Positions 15,803 to 23,836 of a stretch of DNA of 64,000 nt are shown here, piece by piece. Positions within the stretch are counted from its first letter, which is position 1. Every line of letters begins with the position of its first letter. The position numbers and the translations under genes are program-made. Below the pieces are notes generated by a model, which saw nothing but the letters and a program-made list of their open reading frames with translations, ran no database searches and was not told the origin of the DNA. This stretch comes from Syntrophales bacterium (GTDB lineage: Bacteria > Desulfobacterota > Syntrophia > Syntrophales > UBA2210): the NCBI GenBank assembly GCA_023228425.1, contig JALOBE010000005.1:48772-112771 (forward strand), in the 5' to 3' direction.

Positions 15803-17092
15803 CTAATGAACTCCTTCATCAATCAGCGCGTGGGAGAGCTCGGCATTGTCTCGGTAACGGTACATTTTCCCTTCGAAATTCTTCAGCAGAACCGTGTCTC
15901 CGTCATGTCCCATGACACATTCGGGCATTACCGGAATCTTCCCCCCGCCCCCGGGGGTGTCGATAACGTAGAGAGGAACGGCAAAGCCTGTCGTATATCC
16001 CCGCAGGTCCTTCATTATCGAGAGTCCCGTCGACAGGGATGTCCGGAAATGTCCTGAACCGACGATGGGGTCGCACTGAAAAAGATAGTAGGGCCGGACC
16101 CTCATGCGTAGCAGCCCGTGAAAAAGCTCCATGAGCGTGGAGGAGCGGTCGTTTATTCCGGAAAGCAACACCGTCTGGCTCTGGAGGGGAATGCCGGCGT
16201 CGGCAAGTTTTTCACAGGCCCGGCGTACTTCCTCCGTCAACTCCTCGGGGTGAGTGAAGTGCAGGTTTACCCACAGAGGATGGTATCGCTTCAGCATGCG
16301 CGTCAGGGGCTCCGTGATCCGTTGAGGAAGCACTACGGGCGCCTTCGACCCGATGCGCAGTATTTCCACGTGGGGAATGCGGCGGAGCCGGGTCAGGAGC
16401 CACTCAAGCCGGTCATCGGAGAGCGTCAGGGGGTCTCCCCCGGAAATGACCACGTCCCGGATCTGCCTGTTTGATTCAATGTATTCGATGCCCGCCCGCC
16501 ACCGTTCAACAGTTCCCCCCCGTCCCGCTCCGGGACGCCCCACCATGCGGGAACGCGTACAATAGCGACAGTAGGTGGAGCAGAAATCGGAGACCAGGAA
16601 GAGGACCCTGTCGGGATAGCGGTGAACAAGGCCCGGTACGGGCGTGTGGGCGTCTTCGCTGAGGGGATCCTGCAGTTCACCCGGTGAATGGATCATCTCT
16701 GCGGTGACGGGAACAACGGTTCGCCGAAGGGGGTGCGAGGGATCGTCGGGATCGAGAAGACTCGCGTAATAGGGGGTAATCAGAAACGGAAAGCCTCCCG
16801 TTCCGAGGGAAAGAGCCGCCCGTTCATCATGGCTGAGGTTCAGAATTTTTTCCAGATCAGGGCCTGTTTCAAAGGCATTCCGTATCTGCCAGCGCCAGTC
16901 GTTCCACTGGGCGTCGGTGATCTCCGAAAAGAAACGTCCCCGAAACGCGGCGGTTCGGGAGCCCATGGACTCCCTTGCAGCCATTGTGTTTCCGGGGACT
17001 GTTCCGCTGTGGCTTGCCGGGGCCGTTCCCGCCTCCTGTCGTAGGGGAGGCTCCACCTCTTCCATTTCCATACTTTCCTGCTGCATCGTCAT
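15803..17092 (-). CDS. KamA-family radical SAM enzyme, lysine 2,3-aminomutase-like
   Basis: A radical SAM/PLP aminomutase. The cluster motif CSTYCRYC is at about residues 171-178, followed by VVISGGDPLTL, and the PLP-binding Lys lies in DTPGGGGKIPVMP. Asp residues in YLFQCD and VIDTPGGGG match Asp293 and Asp330 of clostridial lysine 2,3-aminomutase, which bind the lysine side-chain amine; glutamate 2,3-aminomutases differ there. Beta-lysine formation is therefore the best guess. I choose the ATG at 17,092, which follows GGAGAAGTG; an ATG at 17,140 would add an unsupported stretch. The N-terminal ~50 residues are low-complexity. It is the first gene of the operon, behind a sigma-54 promoter. 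Confidence 0.88.
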   Translation of the reverse strand: MTMQQESMEMEEVEPPLRQEAGTAPASHSGTVPGNTMAARESMGSRTAAFRGRFFSEITDAQWNDWRWQIRNAFETGPDLEKILNLSHDERAALSLGTGGFPFLITPYYASLLDPDDPSHPLRRTVVPVTAEMIHSPGELQDPLSEDAHTPVPGLVHRYPDRVLFLVSDFCSTYCRYCTRSRMVGRPGAGRGGTVERWRAGIEYIESNRQIRDVVISGGDPLTLSDDRLEWLLTRLRRIPHVEILRIGSKAPVVLPQRITEPLTRMLKRYHPLWVNLHFTHPEELTEEVRRACEKLADAGIPLQSQTVLLSGINDRSSTLMELFHGLLRMRVRPYYLFQCDPIVGSGHFRTSLSTGLSIMKDLRGYTTGFAVPLYVIDTPGGGGKIPVMPECVMGHDGDTVLLKNFEGKMYRYRDNAELSHALIDEGVH

Positions 17093-17168
17093 CACTTCTC
17101 CATTCCATCTGTAATGCCGGACAGGCACTGATCCTTTCACAGATCAGGCTTCCGTTACCTGTAAATTA

Positions 17169-17183
17169 GCAATCCATATGCCA
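17169..17183 (-). promoter_or_regulatory. Sigma-54 (-24/-12) promoter of the aminomutase operon
   Basis: On the minus strand the sequence reads TGGCATATGGATTGC, matching the TGGCAC-N5-TTGC consensus with GG and GC at the required spacing. Transcription would begin near 17,157, about 65 bases before the aminomutase start. Confidence 0.75.
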
Positions 17184-17237
17184 CAGTAATAACGTCTTAT
17201 TATTACTACGATTATGTACTTGTCGCAGGTTGATTCA

Positions 17238-17372
17238 GGAACGCAAAGTTCCGCTTTTCCGTCCGGGGAATGGCGACGGCAGGTTTTATTGCGCTTAAGC
17301 TATTGAAATTATGGAGGATAATGAATAGGAACAGAAAGTTCCTGTTTTGTCATGACCGGAACCACGAGTTCC
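17238..17372. promoter_or_regulatory. Three GGAAC-N5-GTTCC enhancer sites
   Basis: Perfect palindromes with the same arms lie at 17,238-17,252, 17,328-17,342 and 17,358-17,372; only the five-base centres differ. They sit about 60-180 bases upstream of the sigma-54 promoter and directly next to the activator gene, as expected for its binding sites. Confidence 0.75.
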
Positions 17373-17419
17373 TGTCAGAGCGTCGACGGCTGGAACGGCG
17401 CTCAAAATGGTCGCCCGTC

Positions 17420-18859
17420 TCAAGGGTTTTTCCCCGAAGGCCGAGGGCCGGTACCGGGAGGTTTGAAATATTCCTTCCTGAAACCGTGTCGTTTCATCAG
17501 CTTCGAGATCTGACGCGTGGTGATCCCGGCACGGCGGGCCGTTTCTTTGATGCTTCCGCCTTCTTCCGTCAGAAGATCTTGCAGATAGCGTTTCTCGACG
17601 GCTTCAACGGCCCTGCGCCTCGTGTCGGCAAGCGTCGTGAAGGTGTCAACCGTGAAGGTCGGCGACGGGCCGTCGGTATCGAATAGTTCTCCCGGAAAGC
17701 TCTCCGGCGTGAGAACCGGTGATGTTTCGATGATGTGAGCACGTTCAATGAGATTCTGCAATTCACGAATGTTTCCCGGCCAGGAGTATTCCTGAAAGGC
17801 CGCGAGTACGTCAGGGTGCACATCATGAATGACCTTTGTGGAGAACTTGTTGAGCTTCTTCAGGAAAAAGGAAACGAGAAGAGGAATGTCCTCCCGCCGA
17901 TCCCGCAGGGGAGGCATTTCTATAGGGAAGACGTTCAGGCGGTAATAAAGGTCTCTTCTGAATTGACCTTCATTGATGAGCTTCCGGAGGTCTATGTTCG
18001 TTGCCGCTATGACCCGGACATCGGCCTCAAGGGCTTCTTCCCCTCCCACACGGCTGAATATGCCGTCCTGCAACACCTGGAGCAGCCTGATCTGGGCGGC
18101 AAGGCTGATCGTTCCAATTTCGTCAAGAAAAACAGTTCCTCCATGGGCAATCTCGAATTTGCCCATCTGTCGCCGGACGGCCCCCGTGAAAGCTCCCCGC
18201 TCGTGACCGAACAGTTCACTTTCAAGAAGACTTTCGGGAATGGCGCCGCAGTGGACACTGATGAACTGCCCCTTTTTCCGGTTGCTGTGCCGATGAATCA
18301 GCTTGGCCAGAACGCCTTTCCCCGTGCCCGTTTCACCGGAGATCAAAACGGTGCTGTTCGTTACCGCCACGGATCGGACTTTGTCGAGAAGTTTCATCAC
18401 GGCGGGACTCCTGGTCTGGATCAGCTCGAGGGCGTCTCCTTCCCAGAACTGGCTTTGCATGTAATCGAGGGTCGACTGGACGATTATTGACTCGTAGAGG
18501 CTTTCGGTGACGTATTTCACCTCGTCGGTATTCAGGGGGTAGGTCAAATAGTTGCTTGCACCTTCCTTGACGACGAGCACTGCTTCCCGGATCATTGCCT
18601 GGGGAGCCATGACGATTATTTCAATATCGGGATAGGCCACCCAGTAGAGCTGCATGGCTCCCTTGTAATTACCATCGGGACTGGACTTCCGCAACATGTC
18701 AAGATCTATGAACACAAGATCGTGACGATGGCGCTGGAGAAGATGAAGCGCCGCAGCCTGGTCGGACGCATGGTCGATCCTGGTTTGCGGACGGGAACGG
18801 AAGGAGGCCGCAATCTGTTGATAGGCATCCTGATCTGCCAGAACGAGAAATGATTTCAT
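17420..18859 (-). CDS. Sigma-54-dependent response-regulator activator
   Basis: An NtrC-family activator of 479 residues: receiver-like domain (1-120), AAA+ domain with Walker A SGETGTGK at 174-181 and the sigma-54-contacting GAFTGA at 222-227, and a C-terminal Fis-type helix-turn-helix (SIKETARRAGITTRQISKLM). The receiver has an Asp at position 52, but the conserved Lys-Pro near position 107 reads Tyr-Pro and the N-terminal acidic pair is altered, so phosphorylation control may be weak or absent. No histidine kinase is adjacent. It lies upstream of the aminomutase operon on the same strand, next to three palindromes it probably binds. Confidence 0.9.
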   Translation of the reverse strand: MKSFLVLADQDAYQQIAASFRSRPQTRIDHASDQAAALHLLQRHRHDLVFIDLDMLRKSSPDGNYKGAMQLYWVAYPDIEIIVMAPQAMIREAVLVVKEGASNYLTYPLNTDEVKYVTESLYESIIVQSTLDYMQSQFWEGDALELIQTRSPAVMKLLDKVRSVAVTNSTVLISGETGTGKGVLAKLIHRHSNRKKGQFISVHCGAIPESLLESELFGHERGAFTGAVRRQMGKFEIAHGGTVFLDEIGTISLAAQIRLLQVLQDGIFSRVGGEEALEADVRVIAATNIDLRKLINEGQFRRDLYYRLNVFPIEMPPLRDRREDIPLLVSFFLKKLNKFSTKVIHDVHPDVLAAFQEYSWPGNIRELQNLIERAHIIETSPVLTPESFPGELFDTDGPSPTFTVDTFTTLADTRRRAVEAVEKRYLQDLLTEEGGSIKETARRAGITTRQISKLMKRHGFRKEYFKPPGTGPRPSGKNP

Positions 18860-19040
18860 CCGATTCTCCGAAGCGATTGATAGTATGGCTTCTGGAGAGG
18901 CTTTTAGTACTCTTTTCGGAGGAAAACAAGAACTTTCATGGTCCTGAAACCGGGATGAATCAGGAGGCGCGGTGTTCAGGACCTTCCCGTGACCCCGGAC
19001 CTTCCGGGGGGTTGAAGGGGTTGAGGGGAGGAGAGCAATC

Positions 19041-20624
19041 TCAACCCTTGCGTCCCGCCCCCGCTTTCTTATTTTCCGGCTTTGAAAGGTTCCGCACGCG
19101 TCTCCCGTAAGGGATGCCCAATTTTTTCAGTCTGCTTCGAAGCGTGCTGGGGTTGATTTTGAGTAACGCGGCCGCGCCTTCGGGTCCATGAATAACACCG
19201 TTTGTCATCTGAAGAGCCCGGCGGATGTAGTCGCCGGTCATTTGCTCGAGCCCCTGCATGCCCTCCGGCGCTTTCCGGAAATGTTCCGAAGTGGTACCAT
19301 CTCTCCTGCTTCTGTCCAGAAAACGGAATTGCAGTGGAGCCTCGCGGTTCAAAATCATTTCCCGCTCCACAACATTTTCCAGTTCCCGCACATTGCCGGG
19401 CCACTCATAATTCATGAGGCGGTCGATAACACCCGGTGCAAGTTCCGGCTTTTTTGACAATTTCAATTGCTGAACCTTGATATCTATGAAATTGTTTACG
19501 AATGCCGGTATATCCACCTTTCTCTCCCGCAAGGGCGGAATGTGGATGGGAAACATGTTTATTCGGAACCACAGGTCTTCCCTGAATAGGCCCTTCCTCA
19601 CCATCTCCTCGAGATTGCGGTGGGTAGCCGCGATGACCCGGATGTTCACGGAGATCGATTTCGAGCCTCCGACACGCTCAATGGTTTTGTCTTCGAGAAC
19701 ACGCAGTAACCGTGTCTGCGCATGGGCGGGCAAGTCTCCGATCTCGTCCAGGAAAATCGTTCCCTGGTCCGCCCGCTCGAACCGTCCGTACTTTTGCTCG
19801 ACGGCGCCGGTGAAGGCGCCCCTTTCGTAGCCGAACAGTTCGCTGTCGATGAGCGTATCAGGGATGGCACCGCTATTTACAGCGATGAAAGGACCTTTGC
19901 GTCGGGGGGACAAATTATGAATCGCGCCGGCCATGACACCCTTTCCCACCCCCGTTTCTCCGAGAAGCAGCACGGGACTTTCCAGGGGTGCGATAACGCT
20001 GATCATGTCCATGACATTCTTCAGGCCGAAATCGGCGCCGATAATCTCATCGGGACACAGGTTCAGCAGATCCTTCTGAAGATACAGATTTTCTTCCCTG
20101 AGCAGCTCTTTAAGCCGGAGTGTCTCCTCGTGTTCGAGAGTGTTGGAAAGAGCGACGGCAAAGGCCTCGTTCAAAGGAGCAAGCCAACGCATATGCTGTT
20201 GTGTGTACCGGTCCGGACCCTTTGCCACAAGGGCGAGGGTGCCGAGCCTCTTTTTTTCAATGATCAGGCGCATAAAAATGATTGACGCATCGGACAGGTC
20301 CAGGGATGTCGTGAGTTGGTTATTTATGGGATCGTCTTTGGACCTGTTGATGATCCTGATATGCGGCATGTCGGGATTATCCATGGCCGCCCTGACTTCC
20401 GGTGTCAGCGGGGTCACCGTGCTGAGACGTCTGCTCGTAGAAGCCGTTGCAAGGGCTATGGTGTGTATTACACCGAGATCCTGTTCGTACAGTAACAGTA
20501 ACAGCCTGTCCAGGGGGAAGGAGGTCTGGACGAGGTAGTCGAAGGACCATCGCAAGACCGTTGTAATGTTCAGACTTCCGCAAATGCGCTTTACCATCTC
20601 TCGAAAAAACTCATGCTCACCCAT
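19041..20624 (-). CDS. Sigma-54-dependent activator with GAF-like sensor domain
   Basis: A 527-residue activator. Residues 1-165 form a GAF-like sensory domain, followed by a short coiled-coil linker, the AAA+ domain with Walker A LGETGVGKG (about 221-229) and GAFTGA (269-274), FRINMFPIHIPPLRER, and a C-terminal helix-turn-helix ending in INPSTLRSRLKKLGIPYGR, as in FhlA-type regulators. It is divergent from the operon beginning at 20,816, and the intervening region holds two matching palindromes and a -24-type element. It therefore probably activates that operon in response to a small ligand. Confidence 0.9.
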   Translation of the reverse strand: MGEHEFFREMVKRICGSLNITTVLRWSFDYLVQTSFPLDRLLLLLYEQDLGVIHTIALATASTSRRLSTVTPLTPEVRAAMDNPDMPHIRIINRSKDDPINNQLTTSLDLSDASIIFMRLIIEKKRLGTLALVAKGPDRYTQQHMRWLAPLNEAFAVALSNTLEHEETLRLKELLREENLYLQKDLLNLCPDEIIGADFGLKNVMDMISVIAPLESPVLLLGETGVGKGVMAGAIHNLSPRRKGPFIAVNSGAIPDTLIDSELFGYERGAFTGAVEQKYGRFERADQGTIFLDEIGDLPAHAQTRLLRVLEDKTIERVGGSKSISVNIRVIAATHRNLEEMVRKGLFREDLWFRINMFPIHIPPLRERKVDIPAFVNNFIDIKVQQLKLSKKPELAPGVIDRLMNYEWPGNVRELENVVEREMILNREAPLQFRFLDRSRRDGTTSEHFRKAPEGMQGLEQMTGDYIRRALQMTNGVIHGPEGAAALLKINPSTLRSRLKKLGIPYGRRVRNLSKPENKKAGAGRKG

Positions 20625-20643
20625 AGTATCTGTTGCCTCGAAC

Positions 20644-20687
20644 TGCGATTTTTCGCAATGCTATACATTAAACTGCGATCTTTCGCA
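20644..20687. promoter_or_regulatory. Two TGCGAT-type palindromic operators
   Basis: TGCGATTTTTCGCA at 20,644-20,657 and TGCGATCTTTCGCA at 20,674-20,687 are 30 bases apart, i.e. on the same DNA face. They lie between the GAF-type sigma-54 activator and the divergent operon and are probable binding sites for that activator. Confidence 0.65.
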
Positions 20688-20763
20688 AGAAAAAACGTCG
20701 TATGTCCCGGTCAGGAGGGCTTCAGGCCCTCGTAAATACTTGCTATTAATAACAACAATTAAT

Positions 20764-20779
20764 TGGCACACATTGTGTT
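20764..20779 (+). promoter_or_regulatory. Candidate sigma-54 promoter, imperfect -12
   Basis: TTGGCACACATTGTGT has a perfect -24 half (TTGGCAC), but the -12 half reads GTGT instead of TTGC at the right spacing. The paired palindromes upstream and the divergent sigma-54 activator make it plausible. It would drive the gene starting at 20,816. Confidence 0.4.
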
Positions 20780-20815
20780 AGGTAAAAGGTAGCGACACAG
20801 GAGAGGGTAGCAGCT

Positions 20816-21091
20816 ATGCAGTGGATGGAGACCATCAGGTTACGGGTTGCCGGGGGTGATTGCCGGGAATTGGAAGAGACCCTCCAGCGGATTGCGGAAG
20901 ACACGATGGATGGAAAGGTGGCGGAAATAAAGCTGTATCAACATGCTACGGTACGCAGTGACGGTATGATCGTTATCAAATGGGAGTCCGGCAATGTAGA
21001 ACTTCAGGGAAGTGACGCGGGACGGTGCATCACCCATCTCCTGAAATCTTCAGTCCTGGCTTCCCATGCCGTTTGGGTGGAAAAAGAATGA
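20816..21091 (+). CDS. Small conserved-looking protein of unknown function (91 residues)
   Basis: The first gene of the operon facing the GAF-type activator, preceded by GGAGAGGG. It begins MQWMETIRLRVAGGDCRELE and has an alternating strand-helix pattern, as in small alpha/beta ferredoxin-like folds. There is no signal peptide or metal motif. The stop overlaps the next start by ATGA. I do not recognise the family. Confidence 0.6.
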   Translation: MQWMETIRLRVAGGDCRELEETLQRIAEDTMDGKVAEIKLYQHATVRSDGMIVIKWESGNVELQGSDAGRCITHLLKSSVLASHAVWVEKE

Positions 21092-21234
21092 ACCGTCCGT
21101 GGGAGGTGATCGCGGAATACGACGACAAACCCTGTGTGTGGGGTAGTCGACCCGAACCCCGGGGGCTCGCGACCCCTGTGATGCCTGCAGAGGCAGCGCG
21201 GGAGGGTAAGATAAACAGTAACGATGAGGGATGA
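21088..21234 (+). CDS. Very small hypothetical protein (48 residues)
   Basis: A short ORF starting MNRPWEVIAEYDDKPCVWG that overlaps the preceding stop by four bases (ATGA), typical of translational coupling. It is polar with a single Cys and no recognisable domain. Its only support is the operon position. Confidence 0.4.
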   Translation: MNRPWEVIAEYDDKPCVWGSRPEPRGLATPVMPAEAAREGKINSNDEG

Positions 21235-21296
21235 GGGGAGAAGAAAGGTCTCCGCCTCCTTCGTCACAGAGAGAATCAGAAGAGGAGTACAGAACA

Positions 21297-22376
21297 ATGA
21301 AACGAAGAGATTTTTTGAAAGGTTTTGCGGCTACAGGAGCCGGTGTCGCCCTTTCCGGCGGAATCGTCGGAATGTCGACGGCCCATGCCCAGAAAGGGCG
21401 GGGTAAAGCGGAGGACTTCGGGGAAATCAAAAGCCTCAAGGTACATTGCATCTCCGAAACGAGCTGGTTCGATAACGCCACACTTGGCCGTGATATCAAG
21501 AATGCCGGTGGAATTAACTCAAACCAGTACGATGTTTCTTATGACGAGGAAAACCTTGGCGGCTATGCTGCCCTCGTGGAAGTGGAGGCCCTTGACGGCA
21601 CCAAAACGAAATATCTTCTGGACTCCGGCTGGAGCCGGGACTGGATGGATTATGTCTTTGCTAAAGACGGAATCGATACAATGTTGAAAAACAAGGAAAT
21701 CGATACCTTGATCATTTCGCACGACCATATCGACCACTACTTCGGTCTCGAAAGCACCCTGAAACATCAACCGGATATCAAAATTTACTTTCCCGGAACG
21801 TCCATGAAGAAAAGCTTCGAGCTTCTCAAGGGAGCCGATTTTTCTTCAACACCGGGCTGCCCGAAGAATACAGTGCCTCATACGGGTGAGCTCATTGTGA
21901 CCGAGGAAAACAAGCTGTACAAGTTGCAGGATGGAGTGGCGATTGTGTTTTTCGACTGTCCCGCGACGCTCCAGGTAAGAGGCGAGAACGTCATGTACTT
22001 CAAGATTAAAGACAAGGGCTACGTGACAGTGACCGGTTGCTGCCATCCGGGTATTCTCACGCTCTTCAACTATTCGCGGAGAAACTTCAAGGATGGCGAC
22101 AAGAACTACGGATGTTACGGCGGGTTGCACATATCGCCCTTTGAAGACTGGGATCCCCGCATGGACGACCTGATTCAGGGTCTGAAAGCCATGAAGATGA
22201 CAAAGATCGGCTGTAACCACTGTACCGGGTGGATTTGGGCTGAAAAGGCCGCCCGTGAAGGTCTTGCCATCGTCGAGGGGACCGACAAGAACCTGTCGTA
22301 CAAGAAGGTGGGTACCCTCGCTCGAGCGAAGACGTCCAATGTCTACTTGGGAAATGGTGATGACATTGTGTTTTAG
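21297..22376 (+). CDS. TAT-exported metallo-beta-lactamase-fold hydrolase
   Basis: The start at 21,297 follows AGAGGAG and gives a twin-arginine signal (MKRRDFLKGFAATGAGVALSG) ending near AHA. The MBL metal site ISHDHIDHYFG is present, with further His residues in TGCCHPG and CNHCTGW. This resembles the MBL subgroup annotated as dihydropterin-aminobenzene-phosphate-synthase-like. It would act as a folded, metal-loaded enzyme in the periplasm. An in-frame ATG at 21,231 would add residues before the twin arginines and is less likely. It precedes a polytopic membrane protein in the same operon. Confidence 0.8.
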   Translation: MKRRDFLKGFAATGAGVALSGGIVGMSTAHAQKGRGKAEDFGEIKSLKVHCISETSWFDNATLGRDIKNAGGINSNQYDVSYDEENLGGYAALVEVEALDGTKTKYLLDSGWSRDWMDYVFAKDGIDTMLKNKEIDTLIISHDHIDHYFGLESTLKHQPDIKIYFPGTSMKKSFELLKGADFSSTPGCPKNTVPHTGELIVTEENKLYKLQDGVAIVFFDCPATLQVRGENVMYFKIKDKGYVTVTGCCHPGILTLFNYSRRNFKDGDKNYGCYGGLHISPFEDWDPRMDDLIQGLKAMKMTKIGCNHCTGWIWAEKAAREGLAIVEGTDKNLSYKKVGTLARAKTSNVYLGNGDDIVF

Positions 22377-22513
22377 ACAGAATCAAGGCGGTGCTTGTTC
22401 GCTCTTGAACAGGCGGGTGGCGGATAGGCCGGTCCTGATGCGGCCGGTATCCGCCTTCCCGGCGGATCTCTTCGACAGATCCGGAGCCGGAAGATAGCTA
22501 CTGGGGGTATGTC

Positions 22514-23761
22514 ATGAATAACGTAAAAGATAACAATAACTGGATTGAATCGCGTGTTCTCGCTCCGCGATGGTCCGTCGGCATGTCAGGCTTGGCCTGC
22601 CTGGTTTTCCAGATTGTGGCGATCTTCGTCATCTGGTGGATCTTTTTCTCCAATGCGGGAATATTCAAGCTTTATACGCCATTACTTGGTTTTTCACTGG
22701 TGGTCTGGACGCTTCTTATAATTCTCTGGCAGGTGGAACTTTTTGACTTCTGGCCCTTCAGGCGCAGTTTCCTGGATAATGCCAACCCCATAGGGAAAGG
22801 ACTGGCGCTTTCCCTGACGACAATTGTCGTATATCTTGTATTGGTTATGGGGGTTGTGTTTTTGCTGATAGGCAATCTGGGTGTGACATATTTCAACTGG
22901 AGCAGTCTGACCCAGTATGGAGAATTCGGTCAGGATCTGACATCCGCCAGGGAAACAGCTTCCTGGGCGATGCTCTCTCTCTCCGTTCCTTTTTTCCTCA
23001 TCAGCACGTGGTTTATGTTCGGTATCGGAAAAGATCTCTTTCCCGAATTAAAACAACCAAGGAGGGGTATCGCGATGTGGTGCATGATCGCCGTCATAAG
23101 CGTCATACTGTACGCGATTTTCTTTCATCCCCACATTGGTTCCATGTTTTATCCCCAGCAGATATACACCGCCGTTCCACCCTGGTGGCAGGGGATAGCG
23201 CACACAAGGAGCGCTGAATTCAGTCTCGGCATCCTGTTTCTGTCCGTGGTGGCGGTATTTCTCACGATCCACCTCTGGGACGGCCGGCCCTTTACTCTCG
23301 TGTCGCGACAGCCGTGGCGGTTTATCTTTCTTGCGGTGGGAAGTCTTGTGCTGGGTTATGTCATATTCCGGATACAGCTGTATATTTTCGACTACCTCTG
23401 GTACGAGGCCTACATAGGCGGGCAGAACGAGGCCAATTTCGGCTGGCGATACAGCCATACGGTTACCATGGCCAACTTTGTTCTTGTCGTGGCCATTCTG
23501 CAGAATACGCTCTTCGGCCAGGCCTACGCGAGGCTTTCCGGGGTCGTTCGAGGAATACTCAAAACGGTGGTTGCCGTTGTCGTAGGGCTTCTGTTTGCCT
23601 GGGCATACTACAGTTGGGGTCCTCAACTCCTCGGGGTTTCGTCGGGAGTCTCCCACCCCTCGGAAAACGCCGCGGCATTCCTTATCATGATTATCAACCT
23701 GCTCTTGATACAGGATTTTTTCATGGATCGCTGGCCCGGGTACAGGAAGATACAACAATAA
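22514..23761 (+). CDS. Polytopic membrane protein, unknown family
   Basis: A 415-residue protein with about ten to eleven hydrophobic segments, the first being LACLVFQIVAIFVIWWIFF and the last FLIMIINLLLIQDFF. Aromatic-rich loops (YLWYEAYIGGQNEANFGWRYSHT) lie between helices 7 and 8. There is no ATPase or known transporter signature. It is followed by a strong terminator. Its place after a TAT-exported MBL-fold enzyme, under a sigma-54 activator, suggests a role in uptake or export of that enzyme's substrate; this is inference only. Confidence 0.65.
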   Translation: MNNVKDNNNWIESRVLAPRWSVGMSGLACLVFQIVAIFVIWWIFFSNAGIFKLYTPLLGFSLVVWTLLIILWQVELFDFWPFRRSFLDNANPIGKGLALSLTTIVVYLVLVMGVVFLLIGNLGVTYFNWSSLTQYGEFGQDLTSARETASWAMLSLSVPFFLISTWFMFGIGKDLFPELKQPRRGIAMWCMIAVISVILYAIFFHPHIGSMFYPQQIYTAVPPWWQGIAHTRSAEFSLGILFLSVVAVFLTIHLWDGRPFTLVSRQPWRFIFLAVGSLVLGYVIFRIQLYIFDYLWYEAYIGGQNEANFGWRYSHTVTMANFVLVVAILQNTLFGQAYARLSGVVRGILKTVVAVVVGLLFAWAYYSWGPQLLGVSSGVSHPSENAAAFLIMIINLLLIQDFFMDRWPGYRKIQQ

Positions 23762-23770
23762 GACTTTTGC

Positions 23771-23813
23771 CGTTTCCGCGCCCCTCCCCGGGTGAAGGGC
23801 GCGGAAACGTTTT
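23771..23813 (+). terminator. Rho-independent terminator
   Basis: A perfect 13-bp stem CGTTTCCGCGCCC / GGGCGCGGAAACG (23,771-23,783 with 23,797-23,809) is followed by TTTT. It lies ten bases after the membrane protein gene. Confidence 0.85.
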
Positions 23814-23836
23814 CTGAACGAGGTGGTGTGGTACCA

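Noticed and set aside
14928..15806. A 292-codon open frame on the + strand
   Set aside because: It is antisense to the second ATP-grasp gene; the minus-strand reading has full family motifs.
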